The notes: generated from the sequence alone by a model not told the origin. A stretch of DNA of 64,000 nucleotides from Bidens hawaiensis (GCA_021521415.1 JAIQDT010000839.1:124001-188000), one strand, 5' to 3'. Shown: positions 45,835-58,345, counted from the first letter of the stretch. Made by a program: numbers and translations.

Positions 45835-47040
45835 TGTAACATCCAACTTTTTGTGTTAAATAATAAATAATGGAAAGTTTTGTTAGTAACTATGTGTCAT
45901 TAAATTAGTCGTGTGTTAAATGTTTGGATAAGGATTTGAAATGGGAATGGAGAGTGGGTGGTGGGACCCATAACCCACTATATAAACCCAACCCACCCAC
46001 CATTTCACCATTTTGTCTCCCTCCCCACACACTTCTTCTCTCAAACACCCAGATCCAAATCCGAGCAAAAGAAAGGTGAATCTCGTGCTCAACGTTATCG
46101 AGCAACAAGAAACGTTTGGAAGATCCTGCGTCTTGTCCCGATCTGAACTCGAACCCGAAGCAAAAGGTAGGTTTCTGTTTAAATGGTTAAGTTTTATGGT
46201 TAGAATCGGCATGCAAACAGATATAATGATAGATCGGGTTGTGAAATGTAAGAAAAATATAAACTTGGTAAGTTAGAACCTCTCGGGTGCACTTTGTGAT
46301 AAAAAAGGTGGTGTTTAGACATTGAGAGATGGGTTCAGGATCAGGTGCATGAGGTCAGAATGTGTCGAAAGTTGGGAAAGAGTAAAAATCAGGTCCTGAG
46401 GAAGAGCCACAAAGTAAAATGGCTTTAAAATGGTAAAAACGAATAAAGGAAGGCATTTCGCTTCGCTCAGCCTTGAGAAGCGAAACAGGCATTTCGCTTC
46501 GCTCAACCATGCGAAGCGAAACACTCCCATGCGAAGCGAAGCGCTCCCATGCGAAGCGAAACAAAACCTCCCATGCGAAATTGTTTAAGCTGTGATGCGT
46601 TTTTGTTAAAGGACTGTTAACGAAAATAAAATTTTTCCGAGCTGACTTGGCAGCTCAACCCCAGCCAGGGGCTTTGCCCCTTGGACCCTGCTAGGGGCTG
46701 CCGCCCCTAGACCCTGCTACCAAGGGTGCTGCCCCCGGACCCCCGTTAGTTGAGGGTTTCATAAATTTAGATGTAGGAAATAGTGGTAATAGATAATTGA
46801 CACGCATAATGTATTGTACAGTTAGCCGTGCTCAACTAAAGAAGGGAATTACCATTAACGGCGAGAGAAATCGACTCCAAGTGAGTTCTAGCCCCATTTC
46901 TCTTTGAAATGTTTTCGGGGCTGTGTGCATACTCCTATATGATAGTTAACACATTTACTTAATTGATAAGTGTATGATACGTGTATGACTATGTATTGGA
47001 TGTTATTACTATATAATGATAATATGAATGAGCATGTATG

Positions 47041-47083
<43 letters not shown>

Positions 47084-47136
47084 CATGAGACAAGTAAAAT
47101 ATGCACATATGATAAATGTATGGTTATTCGAGGCAG

Positions 47137-47232
47137 TAGGGACCAGACCCTTATAATATCTGTGATGATAGGGACCAGACCCTTATAATATCTGTGATGA
47201 TAGGGACCAGACCCTTACAATATCTGTGATGT
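47137..47232. repeat. 32-bp tandem repeat, 3 copies
   Basis: Starts at 47137, 47169 and 47201. The unit contains TAGGGACCAGACCCTTATAA. It lies within the solo LTR. Confidence 0.95.
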
Positions 47233-47317
47233 TTAATGTAGAATAGCTTATGGTATACCATAGGGTTTTATGAAAGAAAGTATGTAAGTACGTTTGCATG
47301 TATATAAGGTATATATG

Positions 47318-50025
47318 TGTAACACCCCAACCCGGAGCAGGCTGACATGTCACTATTACAGATATCATAGACCAAACAAAAACCATTTAAATGAAATGAA
47401 AAGAATCCCATGGCAACCAAAAGAGTTAAAAACACTGAAAGAAATTCTAAGTCAAATTTATTAAATGCTTAAATAAAAGAAAATTAAATCAAGTCCTTAT
47501 TCTTGAGCTTCATTTTACTCTCATCACTGATCTCCCCGATTTCCCGAATTACCTGTTAGCAAATAAGACAGACACAAACAAGAAAATACGGCTGAGCCAA
47601 AAATTGCCTAGTAACGGAGAGAACAATAGTACAGGTAAAGGCATACATAAGACAAAACACATACTGAAATAAAACTGAAACTATTGCGGATATAAAACCA
47701 CGTTTTAGACCGAACTATAATTAAATGCGAAACATAATCCGATACACGATCGGGACGTAATCTGAATATACTCAAATTTAATCAAATGCGTATACACATA
47801 TCAAAACGGACTAGAAATATAGCAAAACAAAATATAATTACTAAAACACATGACGATGATGTTAAAATAAATAGGTCGTGTAATACGGAAACACCCAGAG
47901 CCTAAACAGAGGGGTACACAGCTAGCTAGTCCATGCACCAAGGAGACGGTGTGGGTGGCGTGCACACATTGTTCCATCTCAAACAGAAGTCAGGAGTCAG
48001 GAGTCAGGAGTCGGAGCTAAGATCGATCTATATGCCTCTAAGTGGCCAAGGTACTACATGAGTACTTTCAGAGACGCCGTGAACTTTGATTACGCACTGT
48101 CACGATAAGTGCCATGTCGTTGACGCCCCAACGACAAGTCAGAAATGCTCGGGTAACAGAGTACTGAAGCTAAATTCATATAACTAAATTCGAACAGGAA
48201 CATACAACAATTAATACAAAATATATATAACCTATTGCATGTTAAAAACTTAATATTAAACATATCATACGGATAAACTGAACTCAATCTGAAACTGAAA
48301 AATAACAAAAATCCGCACTACGAAGTGACGGACATAGAATATAATATAGAACCAGTACGATGAGTGAAGAAAACTAAAATCCGTACTACAAAGTAACGGA
48401 ATATAATTAATACTAACAGGAAACAAAAACAGAATCCGTACTGCGAAGTAACGGAATATAATTAATACTATGAGTGAAAGAAAAAAAGAAAATGTACTAC
48501 GAAGTAACAAGAAACAGAATCCGTACAACAAAGTAGCGGACTATAATTAATACTAAGAGCAACAAAAACAGAAGCCGTACTATGAAGTAACAAGAAACAG
48601 AATCCGTACAAAAAAGTAGCGGACTATAATTAATACTAAGAGTAACAAAAACAGAAACCGTACTATGAAGTAACAAGAAACAGAATCCGTACCTTATAAG
48701 CGAGTAGCGATAATCGTAAAAAGACTTAAGCTTGATTAAACGTCGAGAGAACCTACAATTATTGTTTTATTGTAACTTAGATCATGTTATTTCATTCGGG
48801 TATGCTTACAATTCATATACTATTTATTCGTTATCTAATAAAGAAGTTCATGCATACAATGTTAAACAATAATTATTCTTTTCTATTTGTTATCAATATT
48901 ACAGCTTTAGAACTTTTTATATGAACGCTTATATTTTTGAATTGGATGAGACATGATTATTATTTAATTTACCAATCATCTCAAATAATGTATACTATTC
49001 TGATTAGTTTTAACATGGTTCCAACTAATAATTATCCTTTCCATAAATACTTATTCACTTTGAGTTTCATAACACAGTTAACTTCCGAAAACACCGACAA
49101 CAAGATTTAGCAAGTAAAATATAACAACCAAAATTCAGATTTATATATGACATCGTGTGTGTGTATATATATATATATAGATATATATATATAGTGAGCC
49201 ATCGGTCTCTGGTAAACTAATTAGTGAAGTTTGTTTTCAAAGTTTGTTGAACATATATATGTTAATCTCGTCTCGTTAAACCCCAGATTTTAAACCCGTA
49301 ATTCGAATATGAAACGAGCGAGAAAGATAAAAAAATAGCGAAATCGATCATGTATTAGGCTGTTACCTTCAAGGTGGGGGATTCACGGTGGCGGTACATA
49401 GCGGCTTAATGCGGAAACACAGAGAGCGGAGGCGAGCTGTGGTGTGTGACTACCGGCGTTGTCAGCGAGAATTTGCGTAGAGGTGGTTGCGGTGCCCGCG
49501 GCTTCTCTGGCGAGTTGCAGAGCGGCGGTGACTAGTTTAGGCTCCAGCGAATAGCGCGGCCTTCCTTCTAACAACCAATGGCGTTGACGGTTGTTTCCGG
49601 CGAGTTGTAGGGCTGCGGCGGTGATGGGTATTCGGCAGAGAGAGATTAAGGTTTAAGGTTTTGATAAAAGAAAACAATAATCGTTCTTTGTATTTATGAT
49701 AGTCGACCCCCCTGAATTCGCGAAATCAACAACAGTTTGTTTTTGAGTCTACCACGTTCTCTCGTCGGAAAGGTCGGGAAGAAGAAGATAAGCATGGTTT
49801 TCAGATTTTACTTTAGTTAATTGGCAAGAATAGCCCTTCTAGTCTAGAATAGTTTTTTTTTAAACACCCTAAACTTATTGTTATGTTATATCGATTGAGT
49901 AACATTAATTAATATATCACATTCGGTTAGTTATCATTGACATTCGATCAGTTTTTAATAATTACCGATGCGTTATAATAATTCGATATTTAATGTTTTA
50001 GGCTTTCAAATTCTCGTATATTATA
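47318..50025 (-). mobile_element. Antisense LTR-like insertion within the solo LTR
   Basis: On the plus strand it starts TGTAACACCCC, the inverse of a GGGGTGTTACA LTR end, and the best opposite end is at 50025. ATATG flanks both sides (47313-47317 and 50026-50030). Read on the minus strand it has LTR layout: an AT-rich 5' part, CATAAATAC near 49700, a GC-rich leader (49380-49640) with CAAG|GTAACAG, and the GGGGTGTTACA end. The minus-strand start would be TA, not TG, so that end has mutated or is misplaced. 2708 bp, no gene. Confidence 0.5.
48300..48700. repeat. 83-bp tandem repeat and relatives
   Basis: CAGAATCCGTAC begins copies at 48515, 48598 and 48681 (spacing exactly 83). Shorter related units (CCGTACTRCGAAGTAACGGA) extend upstream to about 48310. 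It lies inside the antisense LTR-like insertion. Confidence 0.85.
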
Positions 50026-50428
50026 ATATGAAAGGAGCAATAGAAAACTAAGGTATGAATACGTATCTTCGGACGCGTATGAGTAAGGGTATGAATGTAT
50101 TGTATGTTAATTGATTAACTAGAACTCACTCAGCGTAGCTGACTTTTAGTATGCACGCAGGCAAATAGGTTGAGGCAGCTGGCTTAAGGAGGGACACAGG
50201 GCATGGACTGAAGAGACTGGCATCCATGATGAAGTGTTATGACTATTTTAATTAATTATTTATGAAAAGACAATTTGTATGTTAAGACAAGAATGAATGT
50301 TTTGTAATGTGATGTTTGAAGTTTTTAATTATTCCGCGAAGTTTTTAATTCACTCTGATTTTAGAACTGTGTTTATGAGTAAATCCAACACCAAAGTAGG
50401 GTTACCGGGAATGGGGCCTTACAATTAC

Positions 50429-51529
50429 TTTGCTCCAAGCCCGGTGTATGATAAGAGCTTCTTCAGACGCCGATTCAGGATGAGCCTACGTCTATTTAAT
50501 CGCATTGTCGCCGACGTATAAGAAGCAGGTAAATGTGAACATTATAAATATTTTACACAAAGATATGATGCAGTAGGTAGAAAGGGTCTGTCACCAAGAC
50601 AAAAATGCACAAGAGCCATACGGCAGTTAGCTTATGGCGCTACAGCTGACCAATGTGATGAATACATACGCATTGGTGAAAGTACCGCCCTCGAATGTCT
50701 ACATAAGTTTTGTAGGTCTATTGTGGAAGTTTATGCAACAAAATATCTAAAAAGGCCAACCAAAGATGATATTAATCGGTTAGTTGAGGAGCATTCAACC
50801 GTGCATGGGTTTCCAGGAATGCTTGGAAGCATTGATTGTATGCATTGGGCTTGGCGTAACTGTCCAACTGCATGGAAAGGTCAGTATACTCGTGGTGATC
50901 ATGAGCATCCAACCATTATGCTAGAGGCAGTTGCATCACATGACTTATGGATTTGGCATGCATTCTTTGGAGTAGCTGGATCAAACAATGATATCAACGT
51001 ACTCAATCAATCCCCACTATTTAATCAAATCTTAGAGGAGAGTGCACCAAAATGTAACTTTACCATGAATGGGAATGTGTATACAAAAGGGTATTATCTT
51101 GCAGATGGCATTTATCCATAATGGGCAACACTAGTAAAGAGTTTCTAACATACACCTGAAAACAATTTGAAAATGATGTTTTTTAAGAGACACCAAGAGT
51201 CTGCAAGAAAGGATGTAGAGAGAGCATTTGGTGTCCTTCAAGCTAGGTGGGGAATGATACGAGGTCCAGCTAGATCTTCCACCATACCGGTATTAGGTGA
51301 TATAATACACACATGTATAATACTGCATAACATGATTATAGAGGATGAAGGTCATGCTGTAACTATTTGGTCTCGTGAAGACCACGAACCTCAACTACCA
51401 AGCTACGATAATGGAGCACCACAACAATTTAGATCATGGCTGGCTCGGTTTAGAAGCTTACGTAGCCAAGAGGCTCGCCTAGCATTACGGAGTGATCTAG
51501 TAGAACATATCTGGGCCAACAATGAGTAG
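50429..51529 (+). pseudogene. PIF/Harbinger transposase (DDE_Tnp_4 type), main part
   Basis: It reads FAPSPVYDKSFFRRRFRMSLRLFNRIVADV, then the DDE nuclease domain, to a final TAG/TGA region at 51527-51529. The catalytic residues are all visible: Asp in SIDCMHW, Asp in SNNDINVL and Glu in RKDVERAFGVLQ. Three in-frame stops break it (50519-50521, 51119-51121 and 51148-51150), besides the frameshift and LTR split in the N-terminal part. The frame is otherwise preserved for about 365 codons, so inactivation is fairly recent. Related host-adopted genes (ALP1, HARBI1) exist, but the stops and TIRs mark this as a dead transposon copy. Confidence 0.9.
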
Positions 51530-51927
51530 TTTTATTTATGATTTTTATTTGTTAAAGACGTATTGTAATTTTTTATTTTAATTTTTAGTTTGATGTTGTT
51601 TTAATAAATTTTATGCAATTTTAGTTTTGTCTTTTAAATTAGTTGTTATAAATACTATTAATTATATAAATTATTTTTTAAATAAATAAAGAGATTCTAT
51701 TCCTAACTTATTTAACTACTCTATTTATATATTAATTAATACAATGATTATTTTGTTAATTTAAAGTAGTGATGATGTGGAAATAATAAAGTTATATGTG
51801 GGAAGAATGAGTATAGTAGCGTTGTGGATAAAATGTGCATGTGAAAAGAATAAGTGAAAAGCTGATGTGGCATGTTGACTGGGCTTGCATGTTGGAAGTA
51901 CACATTTTAGCGTTGCGGATAGTCTAA

Positions 51928-52910
51928 GCTTTGTCTAGTTTGTCCTTATTCTAGCTAATTCAATATTAATATTATAAATCCAAATAAGTTCACTGCTACT
52001 TAGTCGGCATGCATGCCTCAAATATACTTTATAACTCAGTTGTAAAAGAAAACAAGTTCTTATATTAACCATGTTCCCTGGAAATAATTTGAATTTGGCT
52101 TCCAGATAAAGAACGATGCTCATTGTTCTTGTAACCAACTTTCTAATTTTGTAAAGATAATCTAACACAATTTGAACTCTTTGAACAGTAATTTTATGGT
52201 CTTAACCGTGTTGGACGTAATTTCGGACTCCAAGTCACAAGTCGGTGAACTTGAGGGACCAATATTGACAAGCTGGTCATAGATGGTTATGTTTCCTAAT
52301 TGTATTGTATTATAATAGATAATGTCTTGGCTAGCAAGTTAGGTTAGTCTATATAAACCAAGTTATGGTTAGACATTATAGTGAGCGCGTGAGATGCAAC
52401 CGAGTTAGGGTTCATCTAGAAACATTCACAAGATGTAACTGAGTTAGGGTTCATCTAGATGCAATTGAGTTAGGGTTTGAGAGTTTGTAATCAGTTTTTT
52501 GAGTAATATTTTCTGATTAATATAAACGAGAGTTATTCGCTAGTTCGTGTTTGATTATCGATATGGGACTTGAAACCGGACTTGATAAGTATAAAATTAG
52601 ATCGTAATTTCCGTAAAACCATATTCAAGTAGCCCAATTCTTTCTAGTGTCCAATTCGTGTTCTCCCCAATGTTGATTTAGTACCCAAGGAATTGAATAG
52701 CCTTTAATCTATTTGCTATCTATAGTGTTACAGATCAAATGTTTAACAAATTTCAAAAATAAATTTATGATACCTGATAAGAGATATTTTTATTGGGTGA
52801 TTTTCTAATCTATTGTAACTTGTAGGTTGAATGAGTTATTACTAAAAGTACATATATTATCATCACAAAGTAATCTGGGGTGATTTTTACCTTTATCACC
52901 CTAGCACACT
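51928..52910. other. Spacer
   Basis: No gene. Around 52385-52475 a short unit (GAGTTAGGGTTCATCTAGA) is repeated two to three times. Confidence 0.5.
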
Positions 52911-52914
52911 CAAG

Positions 52915-54178
52915 GGCTGTTTGGTAAATGCTAAACCATTAAGTGCTAAACCATTAAGAGGTCTGAATGATTAAGAGGCTCTGAACCAGTAACTGCTGAA
53001 TCAGTAAGTGTTGTTTGGTTGGATATCTGAATGACTCTGCAGAAGTCATATACCCCTTTGAACTATTTTGTCCTGAATGAAATATACTTGTTTGAGTCAG
53101 AGCGCATAATAATTGTACTAAATGACCAAACTTTCATTACAACCAACCATAATACATCTTAAAACAAACTTTTATTATAATCAATCCAAATGCATCGAAA
53201 AAGATTCATATCTACATAATATTTGCGTTCTAAACCAGAATAATATTTGCATTCTAAACCAAATTCTAAACAAAATAGTATTTACATTCTAAATCAACTA
53301 GCACATGTTTAAAGATAAAAGCTCAACTCGCTTAACTAACTCTCTTCAAAAGATATTCGTCATTCATAGTTAATTGTCGGTTGAAGCGAAACGAACTCTC
53401 TGTGTAAGGCAGCAACCAACTCTCTTTGTTAGGCAGCGAAAATGAACTCCCTATGTTAGGTAGCTGCATCTGCAAAGATAGATTAAAATTTAGAGATCTT
53501 TTATAAACTAAAAAGTAAAAACCATTAAAAGGGCAGTTTCGATGGATAAATTGCTATTGTTTTGTTTAAACTCATGTCAGAAATTAATTACTATACTTTT
53601 ATCGGAGTCAATCCAACAATTATTAAGAGTTGAAAATAACAGTTTTGGCTAATGAAAGTGAATTTTAAAAGGGCAGTTTCGATAGATAAATATAATGTTA
53701 ATAATTTGCAAACGGGTCAAACTTGGGCTTGGATTCAACCTGTGTCATCTAATAGTTGAAAATACCAGAATTGCCCTTGGTCATTGAGTATTCGTTGTAA
53801 ACGGTACTATACATTAAAAAGTTCTCATGTTTCCCTTGGGCCAAAAACAGTTTGACAATCAGAATAGATTATTGTATCAATTAAGGATAGAATAGAAATC
53901 GATTGAATCGTAAATATAAATTTAACCTGGTTAGGTGCTCGGAGTCCGACGATGGTGGTGGTCGACAGTGTGGAGATGAAGGACCTGTGGTGAAGAAGGG
54001 GAAGGAAGATATGTGAAGAGGGTGCATAGTATAAGGAAGATCTTAACATCTGAATGGTTCAGAGATGTGCTAAATCATTAAGATGCCCTATGTTAACAAA
54101 CCAAACATACATACATACATACATCTGAGCGATTCAGATCTTAACATCTGAATGGCTCGAGGTAAACAAACACCCCCT
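52915..54178. mobile_element. Putative TIR element with gene-like cargo
   Basis: The left end AAGGGCTGTTTGGTAAA and the inverse of the right end (TAAGGGGGTGTTTGTTTACC) are similar, and both arms carry CTGAATGRTTMAGA-like words. About 1.26 kb. I cannot read a certain target duplication. The minus strand at 54049-53925 opens a Ser/His-rich reading (MLRSSLYYAPSSHIFLPLLH) that ends near a CAG|GTTAAA donor-like site, resembling a captured first exon. Confidence 0.5.
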
Positions 54179-54179
54179 T

Positions 54180-54548
54180 AGTCTAATAAGTTATTACGTA
54201 GCAAAAGTAATTTGTACCATTTTAAGTGAGAATATATGTATGATATGTCCAAAACTACATATATTATCATCACAAAAAACATATTAATCCCAAGCAAAGC
54301 CGATCAGATTGTCCGTTCAAACTCTAATCCAACACAATCTTTTATTATGAAAGTAATTTCTTTCTCTTCTATTTACCCAACCAAATCAAACCCAAATTTT
54401 TACGATTATTAACAACCCAACCTTCACTAGTTTTTATTAAATAAATATAATTTATAATTACTTTTTTATTTAAAGTGACTAGAAATATATAACAATTTTA
54501 TATCAAAAATAAAAAAATTATTTAATTTAAAAATATTTTTAAAAATCA

Positions 54549-54582
<34 letters not shown>

Positions 54583-55208
54583 ATTCATCAAACATACTTA
54601 ATAAAGTAGATAAACAAAATTACAATCGTTGCATGAAATATAAAGTTACACTTACAAATGATACGAACTACATAAATGTTCACCATCACTAAAATAAATG
54701 TTCACCATCACTAAATTTTCAGCATACTCCTTTTTAATAAAATTTATAATGGTGTGTTCAAAGAAAAAGTTTAACAAGATTGTGTTTTTAAATTTAGAAA
54801 AAAAAAACTTAGTTACTTAAGTTATTAGAAAAAAATCAAGATTATAATTATTATAAAAAATATACCCATTCTAAGTGTTACATGTGGCATCAATATAGGT
54901 TGTAAACTGGTTTGGTCAACCTTATCATAATTTCTAAGGTTTATTAATTTTCTTTTTTTTTTCCTTTCTAACGGTGGGACAACCCGTATTAGACTGCCAA
55001 TTAGACCGGTCTTAGCGTCTTAACACAAAATCATGAAAATGAAGAGGGGATTATTATATCAATTTTAAACTTTCCATATAACATATTTTCTAAAAGCAAA
55101 ATTACTTGTAAGTTGTAAAAGCCATCCGTATAGGCCCATACGGTATGGGAGAATAAAGGGCATAGGAAAATATTTTTGATGAACTTGCTTTTGCATGGGC
55201 CATGGGCT
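54180..55208. other. Spacer
   Basis: No gene. (TA)n(TG)n lies at 54548-54582, and CATCACTAAAATAAATGTTCAC is partly doubled near 54680. Confidence 0.5.
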
Positions 55209-55213
55209 ATTTA

Positions 55214-55380
55214 GAGCATGTTTGGGATTGAGTTTGAAAAGTGTTTATTGGCTTATTGGTTTTTTCAAAAAAGCCATTTTGAAAAGCTATGATTTGGAGC
55301 TTTTAGAAAACTGTTTTTTAACCCTTTCAAAAAGCTAATAAGCCAATAAACATTTTTCAAACTCAATCCCAAACATGCTC
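55214..55380. mobile_element. Tourist-type (PIF/Harbinger) foldback MITE
   Basis: 167 bp, nearly a complete palindrome. It starts GAGCATGTTTGGGATTGAG and ends with the exact inverse, CTCAATCCCAAACATGCTC. The duplication TTA flanks it (55211-55213 and 55381-55383). The inner arms also pair (GTTTATTGGCTTATTGG with its inverse). Confidence 0.92.
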
Positions 55381-55383
55381 TTA

Positions 55384-56886
55384 ATACGTGATAAAGTTAC
55401 CAATTGTTATATCGCACTTTTGAAATATGTCATACGATAGTTCAAGTGAATATTTTGCTAGATGATACTGTATTTTAAAAGGGAAATAATTAGAATCATG
55501 CAATGCTATTACATTGTAAAAGCTATAAAAATGTTTTTACAATACGTGGTTGCATTTCCTTATTTTCATCACATATTCCAGCTAAACATGATCAAATGAG
55601 TTATTGTTTGTCTGCTATGTCTCTTGGGTTCAAGTTTTGGAGTTTTTCTTCGTTTTTTTTTAAATCTGAAAAAATGCCTTTGCAGAAAAAAAAATTTATT
55701 TATATAGTGCTGATTGAAAAATACTCATGAAAGGATGAAGTTTTGTATAAAACAATATTCTTACCAATACTAAATAAATATTGAGAAATAAATAGTAGAA
55801 TTGATGAACGGCTTTTCTCTGAAAACAATCTATTTATTCAAACATATTACACATAAATTGATCTTCGGAACACTGATTTAACTATCCCCATGCATTAATC
55901 CTATTGAGTTGGGCTTTGATTTCATTAAAATAAGCAAAATCAAATGATTACGGACTAAGTTTTATTCGATGTAATCAGATTAACTTGTTTACTAATATTT
56001 GTTATTTCCCCAATAGGTTTTAGAGAAAAAAAGGTTGTGCGTTTTATTGTTTGTTCATATCAAATCTCATCACAAGCAATTCAAACGATTGCTATATTCA
56101 TTTTTCTTTGTCTGTTTTTCAAAATCTTCACTTAAAATTGATGGTTCTTTTTTTTTTTCTCTCATTATGGACCACTTAGCATTGGTTTGAATCATGAAGT
56201 CATATGGATTAGAATAAGTTGAGATGATTTTGTTGTGATACACACAAGGCTTTCGATGAAATAGGTATTAGAAATGTGGAGATTTGGAATAGGGATAAAA
56301 TTAGTACTATAAAAAAATATATCAAAACCAAATAACGTATCGATTTTGTCGGTTATGTACAAGTACCATTAAATATACTAAATGACATCGAAACCAAAAA
56401 CATAAAAAGAAAAAGGAAACGAAATACCGATACTAATAATGGATGGTGTTTAGTCTGTATCGGTTTGACATGGTATCAATACATCACACAAAATTACTCA
56501 TCCTAACCAAGAATTCAATTATCTCTAGCTATTGTTAAGTGCAAATATTTTTAACACTAGTGATTGCAGATAGCATTGAATAGCTAAAGTTCTCCATCTC
56601 CTGTTTTAAAGAAAAACACTTGATTGAAATCAAATTCAAACTTAAAATCTTGCGGCTTCCATCTTGATTCTTCACTTTTCTTCTAATGTTAAAGCTCGTT
56701 AATTACAAAATAATAGTGAAATATAAATTAAAAAATAAAAAGTGAAAGGGAAACATATATGTTTTGCCTAGAGATTTACATCCACCGTTTACACGCGTAT
56801 GCCACGTGTCGAACAACATATGCACTTACGAAACCTCCGCAATTGCAAACACAAGGCTACAACTACAGTCAAAGCCTTCAACTTCA
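55384..56886. other. Spacer upstream of the cystatin gene
   Basis: No gene is recognised. The open frame at 55503-55730 has no domain. The last about 150 bases should hold the cystatin promoter and leader. CATATATG near 56754 is not a clear TATA box. Confidence 0.45.
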
Positions 56887-58345
56887 ATGGCAACTACTCT
56901 GGGGGGTGTACACAACTCATCATCGTCTTCCAACAGCAACGCGATCGACAGTCTCGCTCGTTTCGCTGTCGATGAACATAACAAAAAAGAGGTATGTGCC
57001 ACTTTCATCTTATGTTAATTTAGTTGGTAAGATATGGTGACCCAAGGCTAACCGGATCGGCAAATTAGGGGTTTGTAGGAAGTTGTTCGTTCGATCGATC
57101 ATGCAGTTAGTTTTTGAGTTCTCAATTTGGGGCTAAATTGAAATTGAATTCGTGACATGTAGGTTTTTCATGAAAAAAATATATATATAATTTGATGTGT
57201 TTGTTGATGATGAATTTTAATCTTATGCTCAATCCGAAACCAAAAAAGTTGAAAAAACCAACCGAAATAACTGAACCGAAACAAAAACGAGACGGTTTGG
57301 TTTTGTGTTTTCGTAAAAACCCAACTTTCGGTTCGGATTCAGTTTTGCGCGTAACCAAAACCAACCAGACTTTAGACTTTTGTTTTAATTTTAAATTTAA
57401 GTAATTTATAACTGTTTACCATATAGTTTAACACAAGTATTTTATCAGGAATGCATAATAATCAGTTAATTATTAAATAGCAAAAAAAATTATGCCAAAT
57501 TTTTGGCCAACTTTTTTTTTCCAGCCCTCAATTTTCGAGCCCAAATGGAAAACCCAAAAACTCGAAACCGAACCGAACCCAAACAAAAGACCGAGAAAAC
57601 AGAAACCGAACAATTTTTAAAAACTAAAAAACCGAGATTTCTGTTTTTGGCCGGTTTTAGCCCGAACCGAACCTACCCATGCACACCCCGATGTAGAATT
57701 AGGAACAGAGAACAGCTTCAAAGCTAAGGTTTTGAGAAAGTTATTATTATTATTATTAAACATTAACATAATTTAATAAAAGATTTCTTTCTGCAGAATG
57801 CAATGCTGAAGTTAGCAAGAGTCGTAAAAGCGCAAGAACAAGTGGTTGCTGGCACTTTGCATCATCTTACATTGGAGATTGAAGATGCTGGAAAGAAGAA
57901 AATATACCAGGCCAAGGTATGGGTGAAGCCATGGATGAACTTTAAGGAGTTGCAGGAATTCACTCATGTTAATGAACCAGCCACCAACACAGACGGTGAC
58001 GGGTCAGGATATCAGTCAGTTCCGGTTCATGATCCTGTGGTTCAAGATGCTGCAAATCATGTTCTCAAAACACTCCAACAGAGATCGAATTCATTATATC
58101 CATATGAATTGCAAGAAGTTGTTCATGCTAAAGCAGAGGTATGCAAGTTTTTCATATTCTGATTCAAGTTTTTGTTTAATATATTGATATTAAAAGTTAT
58201 GTGACAGATTGTGGAAGGATGTGCAAAGTATGATATTCTAGTGCAGTTTAAAAGGAATGATAAGGAAGAGAAATTTAAGGCTAATCTGCACAAGGATGAC
58301 AAAGGGGTCTTTCATCTTAACCACTTTGTTCAAGATCATTCCTAA
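56887..58345 (+). CDS. Phytocystatin (cysteine proteinase inhibitor) with C-terminal legumain-inhibitor extension
   Basis: It inhibits papain-like cysteine proteases and, through its extension, legumain/vacuolar processing enzyme. Exons are 56887-56991, 57797-58138 and 58208-58345, giving 194 residues with all introns in phase 0. Motifs are near-N-terminal glycines (LGGV), the phytocystatin helix [10 protein letters not shown] (residues 24-33), the first inhibitory loop QVVAG, the second-loop Trp in KPWMNF, and, in the C-terminal domain, [10 protein letters not shown], where the SNSL-Asn is the legumain-binding site. It ends [17 protein letters not shown], as in Arabidopsis CYS6. No signal peptide follows this ATG. 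The frame stays open upstream but has no earlier in-frame ATG, so a cytosolic form is expected unless an unseen upstream exon exists. The gene is intact. Likely roles are defence and control of proteolysis in seed and senescence. Confidence 0.95.
56992..57796. repeat. Cystatin intron 1 with AACCGAA-rich repeat
   Basis: An 805-bp intron. 57225-57370 and 57540-57690 are degenerate AACCGAAMC-rich arrays, similar in style to 62500-62830. CATGCACACCCC at 57678 resembles a hAT MITE end, but no matching start with an 8-bp duplication is evident. Confidence 0.5.

Larger units (their letters stand above)
45835..50423 (+). mobile_element. Solo LTR inside the transposase gene
   Basis: It begins TGTAACATCC and ends GGGGCCTTACA, with the duplication ATTAC at 45830-45834 and 50424-50428. 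Removing it joins the transposase codons (…CNDY | FAPSP…) correctly, which confirms both edges. A TATA box (TATATAAA) lies near 45979. 46458-46570 has repeated GCGAAGCGAAA words in both orientations, and a 32-bp unit is repeated three times at 47137-47232. No internal region exists. Without the nested insert it is 1881 bp including that insert's TSD. Confidence 0.85.
45110..51924 (+). mobile_element. PIF/Harbinger transposon, split by LTR insertions
   Basis: Termini are GACTATCTGCAGCGC and the inverse of GCGTTGCGGATAGTC (two mismatches), with the duplication TAA at 45107-45109 and 51925-51927. It encodes a DDE transposase in two separated parts. The Myb-like second protein usual for this superfamily is not found. 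Excluding the insertion at 45835-50423 and its 5-bp duplication, the element is about 2.2 kb. 45435-45530 holds three copies of a TTAACGGCTAGTTTTTTT unit. Confidence 0.88.

Noticed and set aside
49383..49574. 63-codon minus-strand frame as a host gene
   Set aside because: It is in the GC-rich leader-like part of the antisense LTR insert, just before a donor-like site, with no domain.
50297..50428. Start of the transposase frame at 50297
   Set aside because: Up to 50423 this is the solo LTR end and then the target duplication. The real N-terminus is at 45624.
57192..57727. Lys/Pro/Thr-rich frames in cystatin intron 1
   Set aside because: They read AACCGAA-type degenerate repeats within an intron whose splice sites and phase are clear.
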